In this document: piece by piece, positions 16,670-25,411 of the stretch
Position numbering within the stretch: the stretch's first letter is position 1
Layout of the letters: each line of letters starts with the position of its first letter
Assembly: GCF_000473265.1 (NCBI RefSeq)
Contig: NZ_KI421511.1
Span: 5,011,785-5,075,784 of the forward strand
DNA length: 64,000 bases
From: Amycolatopsis thermoflava N1165
GTDB lineage: Bacteria; Actinomycetota; Actinomycetes; Mycobacteriales; Pseudonocardiaceae
Direction: 5' to 3'
The notes under the pieces: model-generated
What the model was told of the DNA's origin: nothing
The model's database searches: none
The model's input: only the letters and a program-made list of their open reading frames with translations
Position numbers and translations under genes: made by a program

Positions 16670-17839
16670 TTACGCTCCTGCCGCGGCCAGCTCGGCAGCC
16701 TTGTCCGCTGCGTTGTCCATGGTGTCCACCTGCGTGACCAGCGGGTGGTTGGCCTCGTTGAGGATCCGGCGGCCTTCCTCGACGTTGTTGCCGTCGAGCC
16801 GGACCACGAGCGGCTTGGTGGCCTCGTCGCCCAGGATCTTGAGGGCCTCGACGATGCCGGTCGCGACCGCGTCGCACGCGGTGATGCCACCGAAGACGTT
16901 GACGAACACCGACTTGACGGCCGGGTCGTTCAGGATGACGTCCAGGCCGGCGGCCATGACCTCGGCCGAGGCGCCACCGCCGATGTCGAGGAAGTTGGCG
17001 GGCTTGACGCCGCCGTGCTTCTCACCGGCGTAGGCGACCACGTCCAGGGTGGACATGACCAGGCCCGCGCCGTTGCCGATGATGCCGACCTCGCCGTCGA
17101 GCTTGACGTAGTTGAGGTCCTTCGCCTTGGCCTTGGCCTCCAGCGGGTCCTCGGTCTGCTTGTCGACGAGCTCTTCCTGCTTCGGCTGGCGGAAGGCGGC
17201 GTTCTCGTCCAGGGTGACCTTGCCGTCGAGGGCGACGATCTTGTCCTGCGGGTCGCGGACCAGCGGGTTGACCTCGACCAGGGTGGCGTCCTCGGCCACG
17301 AAGGTCTCCCACAGCTTGACGACCACGTCGGCCGCCTGGTCGCGGATGGCCTCGGGGAAGTTGCCCTGGGTCAGGATCTCCAGCGCCTTGGCCTTGTCGA
17401 CACCGGCGATCGCGTCGACCGGCACCTTGGCGAGCGCCTCGGGCCGCTCCACGGCCAGCTGCTCGATCTCCATGCCGCCCTCGGCGGACGCCATGGCCAG
17501 GAAGGTGCGGTTGGCGCGGTCCAGCAGGAAGGAGAAGTAGTACTCCTCCGCGATGTCGGACGCCTCGGTCACCAGCACGCGGTGCGTGATGTGGCCCTTG
17601 ATGTCGAGGCCGAGGATGGCTTCGGCCTTCTCCTTGGCCTCGGCCGGGTCCTTGGCGAGCTTCACGCCACCGGCCTTGCCGCGGCCACCGGTCTTCACCT
17701 GGGCCTTGACGACGACCTGTCCACCGATCTTCTCGGCGGCGGCCTGGGCTTCTTCCGGGGTGCTCGCTACGGCGCCGGGCAGTACCGGCACGCCGTGGGC
17801 GGCGAAGAGGTCCTTCGCCTGGTATTCGTAGAGGTCCAC
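16670..17839 (-). CDS. sucC: Succinyl-CoA ligase, beta subunit
   Basis: A protein of 389 residues with an ATP-grasp domain: [17 protein letters not shown] at the N-terminus, [18 protein letters not shown] for nucleotide binding, and [17 protein letters not shown] for subunit and nucleotide contact. The GTG at 17839 has GGAG eight bases upstream and begins the conserved DLYEYQAK. It is first in the sucCD operon. The 155 bp upstream contain a possible -10 (TAGGGT on the leftward strand) and a 17-codon ORF that I did not accept. Confidence 0.97.
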   Translation of the reverse strand: MDLYEYQAKDLFAAHGVPVLPGAVASTPEEAQAAAEKIGGQVVVKAQVKTGGRGKAGGVKLAKDPAEAKEKAEAILGLDIKGHITHRVLVTEASDIAEEYYFSFLLDRANRTFLAMASAEGGMEIEQLAVERPEALAKVPVDAIAGVDKAKALEILTQGNFPEAIRDQAADVVVKLWETFVAEDATLVEVNPLVRDPQDKIVALDGKVTLDENAAFRQPKQEELVDKQTEDPLEAKAKAKDLNYVKLDGEVGIIGNGAGLVMSTLDVVAYAGEKHGGVKPANFLDIGGGASAEVMAAGLDVILNDPAVKSVFVNVFGGITACDAVATGIVEALKILGDEATKPLVVRLDGNNVEEGRRILNEANHPLVTQVDTMDNAADKAAELAAAGA

Positions 17840-17994
17840 TACTCCAGTCTCCTGACGACACACACCGCCTGAGTCACCGGTCGTCTCGCGAGGGGCGATC
17901 CGCAGGCGGGTGCTTGTTGCAAACCATGCTGCCGGACGGAGACGACCCTAGCGACCTGGGCTTTGGCTCGGGGCGGCGCATCCGGTGAACTCGG

Positions 17995-19536
17995 TCACCG
18001 TATGGATCCAGAGCGTGGTTTCGGGGTGTGAATCGAGCCACGCGCGGCCAGAACGGCGGCGATGACCAGGGCGAGTGCGCAGCCCAGCGCGAGCCACCAG
18101 CCCAGCCCGGCGTGCGCGCCGGCGATCTCATCACCCACGAGTGGCAACTCCGCGGCACGCAGCCCGGCGACGCAGGCGGCGCCGGCGAGCAGCGCCGCGG
18201 CGCGGGCGGGACGGCAACGCGGGGCGAGGACGCACGCGCCGAGCACGGTGAGCAGCGCGACCAGCAGGCCCCACGAGGGGGTGCCGAAGCTCGACCACAG
18301 GGCGGGCTCAACGTAGTCCGGCGCGAGGATCGAGGGCGTGCCGAAGGCGCCGATGGCGAGTATCCCCGCGGCGACCAGCGGGGTGAGCAGGTCCGCGCCG
18401 GGCAGGGCGGGGCCGTCGCCGAACGCGGTGGCCGGGTCGGTCGTCTCGTCGCGTTCGACCATGCCCGCGACGACGGAGCAGCAGGCGGTGATGGCCGACC
18501 CGACGATCGCGAGCGCGGTCCAGAGCACGCCGGGTCCCGGGGTGAGGCCGGCGCCCAGCTCGGTGGCGGTGACGGCCATGGTCAGGACGGCGGTGCCGGC
18601 GAGCGGGATCGTGACCCAGGCGACCGAGAGGGCGGGCCGGGCGTAGGCGGCCGGGCCGGCGGTGAACATGACGAGGCCCAGCAGGCCGACCAGCAGCCCC
18701 GCGACGAGCAGTGCGGAGCGGGAGGGGCTCTGCGGGCCGTTGAGGGTCTCGGTGATGACCACCTGGGGCGTGAGGGCGCCGGCGATGGCCGCGGCGGCGG
18801 TGAGCACGGCGAGGACGCCGGTGACGATCCGCAGGCGGCGGATGCCGGGCAGGGTGATCTCGCCCGCCTCGTCGTCCTGGGCGGCGTCCGGGGTGGTGGC
18901 GGTGGGCAGGAACGCGGCGGCGATCATCCCGGCCGCCCCGACGAGCACGAGGATCGGCCCCGCCGCGAGGCGCACCCCGGGCAGGCTGAGCCCGGAGACG
19001 AGGTTCGGCAACCCGACGACGGCGGCGGTGACGCCGAGCCCGAGCAACCCACCCCGGGCGACGGCCGTGCCCGAGCCGGCGAGCAACACGGTGGCGACGG
19101 GCAGCGCGAAGGCGAGCAGCAGACTGCCGGCGAGGACGAGGCCCGGGCTCTCGAACGCGCTGCCCGCGGGCAGGAACGCGTCGGTCGAGGTGAAGGGCGC
19201 CATCATGACCCCGACGCCCGCGACGACCGCGGCGAACATCCCGAAGATCAGCCCCGCGCGGCTCACGTCGGCCGCCTCGGGCCAGGCGCCCTCGGAGGCA
19301 GCGGGCTGGTCAGCCGGGGTGGCACGGGTGGCGGCTCGGCCAGGGCTGGCGGCGGGGGCGCGGCCACGGCGGGCACCAGCAGCCCCGGCAGAACCACCGC
19401 CCGAGACAGAAGCCCGACCAGAGTCATCGTCAGGCGCAAAGGCCTGATCAGCGGCGTCGGCGGGGGTGACGGCTCCGCCAGAGTCGGCGGCGGGGGCGCG
19501 GGCAACGGCGGGCACCAGCAGCCCCGGCAGAACCAC
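17995..19536 (-). CDS. Polytopic membrane protein, C-terminal part of a frame-broken gene
   Basis: A 513-residue frame with about 100 residues of Ala/Asp/Gly/Ser repeat at the start, then roughly ten hydrophobic segments. No family recognised. The repeat segment (PADAADQAFAPDDDSGRAS) is the continuation of the same repeat at the end of the neighbouring upstream frame 19448-20464, one base out of phase. The two frames therefore look like one original gene of about 820 residues split by a single-base insertion in a tandem repeat. Whether this half is translated alone from the GTG/ATG-type start near 19536 is unknown. Confidence 0.6.
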   Translation of the reverse strand: MVLPGLLVPAVARAPAADSGGAVTPADAADQAFAPDDDSGRASVSGGGSAGAAGARRGRAPAASPGRAATRATPADQPAASEGAWPEAADVSRAGLIFGMFAAVVAGVGVMMAPFTSTDAFLPAGSAFESPGLVLAGSLLLAFALPVATVLLAGSGTAVARGGLLGLGVTAAVVGLPNLVSGLSLPGVRLAAGPILVLVGAAGMIAAAFLPTATTPDAAQDDEAGEITLPGIRRLRIVTGVLAVLTAAAAIAGALTPQVVITETLNGPQSPSRSALLVAGLLVGLLGLVMFTAGPAAYARPALSVAWVTIPLAGTAVLTMAVTATELGAGLTPGPGVLWTALAIVGSAITACCSVVAGMVERDETTDPATAFGDGPALPGADLLTPLVAAGILAIGAFGTPSILAPDYVEPALWSSFGTPSWGLLVALLTVLGACVLAPRCRPARAAALLAGAACVAGLRAAELPLVGDEIAGAHAGLGWWLALGCALALVIAAVLAARGSIHTPKPRSGSIR

Positions 19537-19640
19537 CGCCCGAGGCAGAAGCCCGACCAGAGTCGTCGTCAGGGGCAGAGGCCTGGTCAGCGGCGTCGGC
19601 GGGGGTGGCGGCTCGGCCCGGGCTGGCGGCGGGGGCGCGG
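19327..19640. repeat. About 138-bp tandem repeat in the membrane protein gene
   Basis: The segment starting near 19327 recurs near 19466 and again near 19604. The landmark GGGCACCAGC at 19371 recurs at 19510, a spacing of 139 bp, while the next boundary spacing is 138 bp. The extra base shifts the leftward reading frame between the two copies. Each unit encodes about 46 Ala/Asp/Gly/Ser-rich residues. Confidence 0.8.
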
Positions 19641-20464
19641 CCAGAGCTGCCGATCCGGGCGGTGTATTCGGTGTTCGGCTTCACAGCAGGGATTGCGCCG
19701 GCGCGGTCGTTCGCGTCTCCCGCGCTGACTGCGTCCGGCTCACCAGCCGCCTTCTCGTCAGCACTGTCACCAGCCGGCTCGTCGATCGAGCGCGACTCGC
19801 CCTCGCCGCCTGCGGCTCCCCCGTTCACTGCGGCAGCACCGCCGGGTGCGTCACCGTCGGCGGTCCGGGCGATGCTGCCGGGATCGGCCACGGGATCGGT
19901 GCTGGGGCCGCCCGGGCCAGGGCCTCCGGCTCGGGCGGCGGCGGCCTCGGCTGCGGCGGAGGCCCTCGGCGTCCACGGGGTGTCCGCCTTCGGGGCAGCG
20001 GCTCGTGTTGCCATCACCCCCGCGGCGATCGCCGCCAGGTGGCCGGCCAGCAGGAGCCACAGGCCGGGCGCGGTGCCGGGGTCGGCCAGTGAGTGCAGCC
20101 GGAACAGCTCCGGACGCGCGGCGCGGACCGGGTCCGTCAGCAGGATCAGGTCGAGCACCAGCCGCCCGGGGGCGAGCGCCGCCACGGCGGCCAGCACTCC
20201 CGCCGCCGTCTGGTGGCGTCCCTTCAGCGCCAGCACCGCGACCACGGCCATCGGCGCGACGGCGAGCACCACCAGCAACGGCACGCTGTGGAAACCCCGC
20301 GCCACGCCGTTCACAACGGGCACGGCGGCACCCACGGCGAGCAGCACGGCCGAGACCGCACCCACCACGTAGGCCGCGACTGACGGGGAGCGGCCCGCGG
20401 CGGCCGTGTCGGGGATGGCGTCGAGCTGCACGGCAGCCGCGCCGCCGGTGCTGTCAGTGTCCAT
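19448..20464 (-). CDS. Polytopic membrane protein, N-terminal part of a frame-broken gene
   Basis: A 338-residue frame from the ATG at 20464: about 30 soluble residues, four hydrophobic segments (residues about 30-150), then a long low-complexity linker of Ala, Gly, Asp, Ser and Pro. After the repeat PADAADQASAPDDDSGRAS the frame slips into an Arg/Pro-rich tail (CPRPRRRLWRSRHPRRRR) that looks like out-of-frame reading. The natural continuation is in the frame 17995-19536. Function unknown; leftward orientation toward sucCD. Confidence 0.6.
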   Translation of the reverse strand: MDTDSTGGAAAVQLDAIPDTAAAGRSPSVAAYVVGAVSAVLLAVGAAVPVVNGVARGFHSVPLLVVLAVAPMAVVAVLALKGRHQTAAGVLAAVAALAPGRLVLDLILLTDPVRAARPELFRLHSLADPGTAPGLWLLLAGHLAAIAAGVMATRAAAPKADTPWTPRASAAAEAAAARAGGPGPGGPSTDPVADPGSIARTADGDAPGGAAAVNGGAAGGEGESRSIDEPAGDSADEKAAGEPDAVSAGDANDRAGAIPAVKPNTEYTARIGSSGRAPAASPGRAATPADAADQASAPDDDSGRASASGGGSAGAAGARRCPRPRRRLWRSRHPRRRR

Positions 20465-20939
20465 GTGTTCTCACGTCGTCGAGGGTCGGAGGAGCGGTCG
20501 GGACGGCCGGCCTCGGCGTCCGAGAGCCGCGGCGCACCGCAGCCTGTGCCTGACACCGGCGCCCGGCACCACCGCCTCACAGACGAGCGCGGGCCCGCGC
20601 GGTCTCGCTACCGACACCGGCGCCGACGCTAGCAAGCCTCCGAGGTTGCCCCCGGAACCCCACGAACTAACAAACCGTGTCGGACGTCACACCAACGGCG
20701 GAATATCCCCTCTACCCAGTGTCATCGCCGCTGCTGGACGGCCGGCCCGCGCCCCACGTTCGGCCCAGACGGCGGCCGGTTCTTGCCGACGACCACATCC
20801 CTTCGTTACTGTCCCCCGGTCCCCATCACGGTCAGGTCACGATGTGGGCGACGGGCAGCCAACCCCCCGAACGGTTGCCCACCGGGATCCCCCGCCCGGC
20901 GCCTACGGTCTGACCCCCCGAGCAACGGAAGGCCCTGAC
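20465..20939. other. 475-bp intergenic region with M23 peptidase promoter
   Basis: A divergent region between the membrane protein gene and the M23 peptidase gene. TTGCCG at 20783-20788 and TACTGT at 20807-20812, 18 bp apart, form a plausible rightward promoter. It would give a leader of about 120 nt with a short GC hairpin (GGGCAGCC with GGTTGCCC near 20850-20880). I looked for the ydaO/c-di-AMP riboswitch often found before actinobacterial wall hydrolases and did not find its conserved blocks. Confidence 0.4.
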
Positions 20940-21755
20940 TTGGCTCGATACCGCTCCCCCGGCGGCCAAGCTCCTTCCCCGGAACTCGACGACGACGCTC
21001 AGGACGGCGCCGTCGTCCGGGTCCGGGGCGCCCACCGGCTCCCCGCGCCTTCGTCGGCGCTGCGCGGCCGGGTCGTCGTCGCCGCTGTCGCGGCCGGCGC
21101 GTTCGCCGCTGCCGCCGCAGGACAGACCCTCCAGGCCGTGCAGACCTCCGACGCCGGTGTGACCCCGCTGGCCAACGCCGAGGACGCCAGCGCGTCGTTC
21201 GCCGTCGGTGGTGACGCTCCCACCGGCGCTCCCGAGATCCTTCCCGCGGCCAACTTCACGGACGCGTCGGCCGAGGTGCAGCGCCTCACCGACAGCGAGA
21301 ACGTCACGATGGCCCGCCAGGCCCGGGACGCCGAAGCCGCCCGCGCCGCCGCCGAAGAGGCCGCCCGCCCGAAGACCTGCCTGCCCGCGAAGGGCACGTA
21401 CACCTCCGGCTTCGGCGCCCGCTGGGGCACCAGCCACTACGGCATCGACATCGCCAACTCGATCGGCACCCCGATCTACGCCGCCTCCGACGGCACCGTG
21501 ATCGAGGCCGGCCCGGCCAGCGGCTTCGGCCTGTGGGTGAAGATCCAGCTGGACGACGGCACCGTGCAGGTGTACGGCCACATGAACAGCTACTCGGTGC
21601 GCGAGGGCCAGAAGGTCAAGTGCGGCCAAAAGATCGCCGAGATCGGCAACCGCGGCCAGAGCACCGGCCCGCACCTGCACTTCGAGGTGTGGCTCAACGG
21701 CACCAAGAAGGTCGACCCGCGCACCTGGCTCGCCGCCCGCGGCGTCTACCTGTGA
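20940..21755 (+). CDS. M23-family metallopeptidase, membrane-anchored
   Basis: A protein of 271 residues. A short cytosolic part, a single hydrophobic segment (VVVAAVAAGAFAAAAAG, about residues 41-57), a short coiled stretch rich in Ala/Glu/Arg, then an M23 peptidase domain with the zinc and catalytic motifs SHYGIDIAN and GPHLHFEVW. It should cut peptidoglycan cross-bridges outside the membrane. The TTG at 20940 is chosen because GGAAGG stands seven bases upstream; reading further upstream in this frame is not protein-like. Position next to uvrD1 matches Rv0950c. Confidence 0.88.
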   Translation: MARYRSPGGQAPSPELDDDAQDGAVVRVRGAHRLPAPSSALRGRVVVAAVAAGAFAAAAAGQTLQAVQTSDAGVTPLANAEDASASFAVGGDAPTGAPEILPAANFTDASAEVQRLTDSENVTMARQARDAEAARAAAEEAARPKTCLPAKGTYTSGFGARWGTSHYGIDIANSIGTPIYAASDGTVIEAGPASGFGLWVKIQLDDGTVQVYGHMNSYSVREGQKVKCGQKIAEIGNRGQSTGPHLHFEVWLNGTKKVDPRTWLAARGVYL

Positions 21756-21774
21756 CGGCCCCTCCCGTGCTCGT

Positions 21775-22026
21775 TCACGGGGCGTCCGGCCGCACGAAAT
21801 AGGCCACCGCGACCTGCCAGACCCCGCACAGCCGCCGCGAAGTGCGCCGGCACAGGACGCACCGGCCGTCCGGCCCGCCGTGCCGCTCCAGCAGCGCCTG
21901 CCAGGCTCCGAGGACGACGAGAGCCTCCGCGGCCGGTAGTGCACCGTCGCGAGCCGCACGCGCGACCATGCGCTCGACGCGTTCCAGGACGCCCGCCCGC
22001 ACGTACGGGAACCACTGCCTGCCCAC
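21775..22026 (-). CDS. SOS-box-controlled 83-residue protein with CxxC-x7-C
   Basis: The GTG at 22026 has GGGAGG seven bases upstream; the nearby ATG at 22031 is too close to that ribosome site and gives an unnatural frame. The product is 83 residues: an amphipathic helical N-terminal half (VLERVERMVARAARDG, AEALVVLGAWQALLERHG) and a C-terminal part with Cys56, Cys59 and Cys67 (CVLC..., LCGVWQVAVAY). No membrane segment. I do not recognise a family. A perfect LexA box ends 20 bp upstream of the start, so expression should be DNA-damage-induced. It lies downstream of uvrD1 on the same strand. Confidence 0.75.
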   Translation of the reverse strand: MGRQWFPYVRAGVLERVERMVARAARDGALPAAEALVVLGAWQALLERHGGPDGRCVLCRRTSRRLCGVWQVAVAYFVRPDAP

Positions 22027-22045
22027 ACCATGACCTCCCGAGGGT

Positions 22046-22061
22046 TCGAACTTTCGTTCGA
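22046..22061 (-). promoter_or_regulatory. Perfect LexA (SOS) box before the 83-residue gene
   Basis: TCGAAC at 22046-22051, TTTC, then GTTCGA at 22056-22061: a perfect palindromic SOS box. It lies 20 bp from the GTG start of the leftward small gene. No rightward gene begins nearby, so the small gene is the evident target. Confidence 0.9.
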
Positions 22062-22384
22062 GACAGTTGTATCGGAGGGGTCTGACAGTTTTGGCGTGCT
22101 CGGGCAGCGGGGCTCGACGTTCGCTCGAACGGGTTAACGGTCCGGGCGCACGCTCGAGTTGCGGGTGGTCAGGCAGGCATAGGCAGCCGGTTGTGGTGGT
22201 TGCCGGGGAGCGGGACGCCACCGCGGCGCAGAGGGCCCAACAGCATGGATCGCAGGCCGCGGTCGGCAGCAAGCACCGCACAAGCAACCAACAGCTTGGC
22301 AGCCAGCGAACGGCACATCACGGCGGCAAAGAAGACCGCCACGGCGGCGGCCGGCGCACGGCACGCCACCGCGGCGAACAGGAC
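22062..22384. other. Intergenic stretch downstream of uvrD1, nothing recognised
   Basis: 323 bp between the SOS box and the uvrD1 stop. It contains low-complexity GCGGCC/CACGG-type sequence and a 66-codon leftward open frame (22169-22369) with a hydrophobic middle but no ribosome site. I do not accept that as a gene. No clear terminator hairpin with a T tract was seen. Confidence 0.4.
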
Positions 22385-24790
22385 CTACAGCTTCACCATC
22401 GGCACGCTGCCGATCAGCATCAGCTTCACCTTGCCCGCACTGCCGAAATCGATCGTCGCCGTGGCGCGGGGGCCCTCGCCGGACGCCTCGACCACCGTGC
22501 CGAGCCCGTACTTGTCGTGGTTGACCCGGTCGCCCACCTCGAGCTTCAGCGCGACCGTGTTCTGCCAGCCCTTGAACGGCGTCGACCGCATGCCGCGGGC
22601 CGCGATGCCTGCCTGCGCGGAATCCTCGCCGAAGCGCGAGCGGCGGCCCCAGGTGGTCGCGGCGCGCGGGGACCCGAACGACGACTCGGCGGCGGACGAC
22701 GGCTCCTCGCGGCGCCAGTCGAGCAGCTCGGACGGCACCTCGTCGAAGAACCGGGACGCCGGGTTCGTCATCGGCTGCCCCCACGCCGACCGGGTGATCG
22801 CCCGGCTCAGGTACAGCCGCTGCCGCGCCCGCGTGATCGCCACGTACGCCAGCCGCCGCTCCTCCGCCAGCTCGGCGGGCTCGCCCAGCGCACGCAGGTG
22901 CGGGAACACCCCGTCCTCCCAGCCGGTGCAGAACACGACCGGGTACTCCAGCCCCTTGGCGGTGTGCACGGTCATCAGCGTGACCACGCCGGAGTCCTCT
23001 TCCTCGCCGTCCTCGTCCGGCGTCGGCACCGAGTCGGCGTCCGCGACGAGCGACACCCGCTCCAGGAACGCCGCCAGCGAGCCCGGCTCGGGCACCCCGT
23101 CGTCGTCCTCGGCAAGCGGCGCCATCTCGGCCGCCTGCTCCGTGAACTCGCGGGCGACGGTGACGAGCTCGGTCAGGTTGTCCACGCGCGAGGCGTCCTG
23201 CGGGTCGTCGGACTCCTCCAGCTCGGCCCGGTACCCGGTGCGCTCGAGCACCGCTTCGAGCACGTCCGCGACCTCGGCGCCGCTGTCGACCAGCTCGATC
23301 AGCCCGTCGAGCAGCTCGACGAACCCGGCGATCGCCTTGGCCGAGCGCGGGTTGAGCAGCGCCACCCGGCCCGCCGCGGCGTCGCGCAGCGCGGCCGCGA
23401 AGGAGATCCGCTCGCGCTCGGCGTGCGTCGCCACGCACGCCTCGGCCCGGTCGCCGATGCCCCGCTTGGGCACGTTCAGGATGCGGCGCAGGCTGACCGT
23501 GTCCTCCGGGTTGGCCAGCACCCGCAGGTAGGCCAGCGCGTCCCGGACCTCGCGGCGCTCGTAGAACCGGACGCCGCCGACCACCCGGTAGGGCAGGCCG
23601 AGCCGGATGAAGATCTCCTCGAACACGCGGGACTGGTTGTTGGTGCGGTAGAAGACCGCGACGTCGGAGTACTTCGCCTGCCCCTGGTCGACCAGCGCGT
23701 CGATCTCGCCCGCGACGAACGCCGCCTCGTCGTGCTCGTTGTCGGCGACGTACACGCCGATCTTCTCGCCGTCGCCCGAGTCGGTCCACAGCCGCTTGTC
23801 CCGGCGGTTGGGGTTTCGCGCGATGACCGCGTTGGCCGCGGACAGGATGGTCTGGGTGGAGCGGTAGTTCTGCTCCAGCAGGATCGTGCGGGCGTCCGGG
23901 AAGTCCCGCTCGAACTCCTCGATGTTGCGGATCGTGGCGCCGCGGAAGGCGTAGATCGACTGGTCGGCGTCACCGACCACGCACAGCTCCGCCGGCTCGA
24001 CGCCGGACTCGCTCGTCGACGTGCCGACCAGCTCCCGCACCAGCGTGTACTGGGCGTGGTTGGTGTCCTGGTACTCGTCGACCAGCACGTGCCGGAACCG
24101 GCGGCGGTAGTGCTCGGCCACGTCCGGGAAGGCCTGGAACAGCTCGACGGTGCGCATGATCAGGTCGTCGAAGTCGAACGCGTTGGCCAGCCGCAGCCGC
24201 CGCTGGTACTCGGCGTAGACCTCGGCGACGCGGCGCTCCAGGTCGTTGGACGCCTTCGCCGCGGCGTCCTCCGGATCGGTCAGCTCGTTCTTGTGGTTGG
24301 AGATGTGCACGGCCAGCGCGCGGGCCGGGTAGCGCTTGGGGTCGACGTCCAGGTCGCGCGCAACGAGCGTGACCAGCCGCCGCGTGTCGTCGGCGTCGTA
24401 GATCGAGAAGTTCGACGACATGTCCAGCGTCTTGGCCTCGCGGCGCAGCAACCGCACGCACATCGAGTGGAACGTGGAGACCCACATCGCGTTGGCCCGC
24501 CTGCCGACGAGGTCGCTGACGCGCTCGCGCATCTCGGCCGCGGCCTTGTTGGTGAACGTGATCGCCATGATCTCGCCGGGGTGCACGCCGCGTTCGGCCA
24601 GCAGGTAGGCGATCCGGCGGGTCAGCACCCGGGTCTTGCCCGACCCGGCGCCCGCGACGACCAGCAGCGGCGCGCCCGCGTGCGTGACCGCCTCCCGCTG
24701 CGCGGGGTTGAGGTCGGCGAGCAGGTCGGCGTGGCGGCCCGGCGCTGGGCGCGCGGGCGGCTCGGCGGGGAGGTCGAACAGGGTGCTCAT
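22385..24790 (-). CDS. pcrA: ATP-dependent DNA helicase UvrD1/PcrA
   Basis: A superfamily 1A helicase of 801 residues: motif I VVAGAGSGKTRVLTRR, motif Ia ITFTNKAAAEMR, motif II LVDEYQDTN, motif III GDADQSIYAFRGA, motif IV LEQNYRST, motif V TVHTAKGLEYPVVF and motif VI YVAITRARQRLYLS. The C-terminal Tudor-like domain begins near residue 740 (VGDRVNHDKYGLGTVVE) and in relatives binds RNA polymerase and Ku. It unwinds DNA in nucleotide excision repair. Matches M. tuberculosis uvrD1 (Rv0949) in content and neighbours. No LexA box seen upstream. Confidence 0.96.
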   Translation of the reverse strand: MSTLFDLPAEPPARPAPGRHADLLADLNPAQREAVTHAGAPLLVVAGAGSGKTRVLTRRIAYLLAERGVHPGEIMAITFTNKAAAEMRERVSDLVGRRANAMWVSTFHSMCVRLLRREAKTLDMSSNFSIYDADDTRRLVTLVARDLDVDPKRYPARALAVHISNHKNELTDPEDAAAKASNDLERRVAEVYAEYQRRLRLANAFDFDDLIMRTVELFQAFPDVAEHYRRRFRHVLVDEYQDTNHAQYTLVRELVGTSTSESGVEPAELCVVGDADQSIYAFRGATIRNIEEFERDFPDARTILLEQNYRSTQTILSAANAVIARNPNRRDKRLWTDSGDGEKIGVYVADNEHDEAAFVAGEIDALVDQGQAKYSDVAVFYRTNNQSRVFEEIFIRLGLPYRVVGGVRFYERREVRDALAYLRVLANPEDTVSLRRILNVPKRGIGDRAEACVATHAERERISFAAALRDAAAGRVALLNPRSAKAIAGFVELLDGLIELVDSGAEVADVLEAVLERTGYRAELEESDDPQDASRVDNLTELVTVAREFTEQAAEMAPLAEDDDGVPEPGSLAAFLERVSLVADADSVPTPDEDGEEEDSGVVTLMTVHTAKGLEYPVVFCTGWEDGVFPHLRALGEPAELAEERRLAYVAITRARQRLYLSRAITRSAWGQPMTNPASRFFDEVPSELLDWRREEPSSAAESSFGSPRAATTWGRRSRFGEDSAQAGIAARGMRSTPFKGWQNTVALKLEVGDRVNHDKYGLGTVVEASGEGPRATATIDFGSAGKVKLMLIGSVPMVKL

Positions 24791-24900
24791 CGGTTCTCCA
24801 CGCTACTCGGGGGCACTGACGGTTTACCGCGCCGGACGTACCGCCAGGTGTCGTCGGCGGACGGACGCGCGCCCGCTCGCCGCGGCGGAGGATCGACGGC

Positions 24901-25287
24901 ATGGACGCACCATCGAACCGGATCCGCGCCGGGGACCAGGACCGGGAGCGCGTGGCGACCCGGCTGCAGGAAGCGAGCGGCGAGGGCAGGCTGACCCTAG
25001 GCGAAGCGGAAGATCGCCTCGCCGCCGCCTACGCCGCGACCTACGTCGACGAACTGTCCGCGCTCACGCGGGACCTACCGGAACCAACGCCGCCGCGCCC
25101 CTCCCGCTTCCCCGTGCCCCTGCGGGTGCACGCCGCGGCGGTGGCCGTGCTGTCCGCGCTGCTCATCGCGCGGTTCGTGGTGTCCGGCGCGGAGTTCTTC
25201 TGGCCGGTGTTCCCGTTGTTCTGGCTCGGCGTGAGCCTGGTCGCACACGCGGCCGTCCGCGCACGGGGGCGAGTTGTGCCATACTGA
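24901..25287 (+). CDS. DUF1707 and 2TM-domain protein
   Basis: A protein of 128 residues. The N-terminal DUF1707 domain (about 7-60) has the typical AGDQDRERVATRLQEA and GRLTLGEAEDRL; in many actinobacterial proteins it precedes membrane segments. Two hydrophobic helices follow (about 75-122). Function unknown. The start ATG at 24901 is divergent from uvrD1. Its stop lies 5 bp before the attenuator leader peptide, so the promoter of the next gene overlaps its last codons. Confidence 0.8.
   Translation: MDAPSNRIRAGDQDRERVATRLQEASGEGRLTLGEAEDRLAAAYAATYVDELSALTRDLPEPTPPRPSRFPVPLRVHAAAVAVLSALLIARFVVSGAEFFWPVFPLFWLGVSLVAHAAVRARGRVVPY
25280..25285 (+). promoter_or_regulatory. -10 element of the chorismate mutase leader transcript
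   Basis: CATACT at 25280-25285 is one base from TATACT and stands six bases before the GTG that opens the leader peptide, which would make the leader mRNA leaderless. No convincing -35 hexamer is visible. It lies across the stop codon of the preceding gene. Confidence 0.5.
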
Positions 25288-25291
25288 TCTC

Positions 25292-25354
25292 GTGCAGCAC
25301 CACGCGTACCGATTTTTCTACGGGACCCGGACTCCGGCTCCCGTGATCGCGTAG
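25292..25354 (+). CDS. Attenuator leader peptide with YRFFY regulatory codons
   Basis: A 20-residue ORF from GTG at 25292 to TAG at 25352-25354. Codons 6-10 (25307-25321) are Tyr-Arg-Phe-Phe-Tyr, the expected stalling signature for Phe and Tyr. The peptide ends GTRTPAPVIA. It lies 101 bp before chorismate mutase, with a pairing segment (25329-25337) just after the aromatic codons and a terminator at 25379-25411. Ribosome stalling on the aromatic codons leaves that segment free to form an antiterminator. It is too short for automatic gene finders. Confidence 0.85.
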   Translation: MQHHAYRFFYGTRTPAPVIA

Positions 25355-25392
25355 GTGCCCACACCAAACCGTCACCACAAGCCCCGGAGTCC
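25329..25392 (+). promoter_or_regulatory. Antiterminator pairing of the Phe/Tyr attenuator
   Basis: GGACTCCGG at 25329-25337, within the leader ORF, is exactly complementary to CCGGAGTCC at 25384-25392, which is the 5' arm of the terminator. A ribosome stalled at 25307-25321 leaves the first segment free, so this 9-bp helix forms and blocks termination. A ribosome reaching the stop at 25354 covers it and the terminator folds. Confidence 0.8.
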
Positions 25393-25411
25393 ACGGACCC
25401 GGGGCTTTCGT
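25379..25411 (+). terminator. Attenuator terminator before chorismate mutase
   Basis: AAGCCCCGG at 25379-25387 pairs with CCGGGGCTT at 25399-25407, extended inside by GTC/GAC around a CACG loop, then TTCGT. Its position between the leader peptide and the structural gene, and its mutually exclusive pairing with 25329-25337, make it a regulated terminator. Confidence 0.8.

Noticed and set aside
17874-17927. 17-codon ORF upstream of sucC as a leader peptide
   Set aside because: No run of regulatory codons, no following terminator/antiterminator pair, poor ribosome site.
20640-20939. ydaO / c-di-AMP riboswitch before the M23 peptidase gene
   Set aside because: Expected by analogy with other actinobacterial wall hydrolases, but its conserved sequence blocks are not there.
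22114-22130. Second LexA box near TCGAACGGGTTAAC
   Set aside because: The right half does not match GTTCGA; only the box at 22046-22061 is convincing.
22169-22369. 66-codon leftward ORF with hydrophobic middle after uvrD1
   Set aside because: GTG start without a ribosome site in low-complexity DNA; both strands are open and no family is recognisable.
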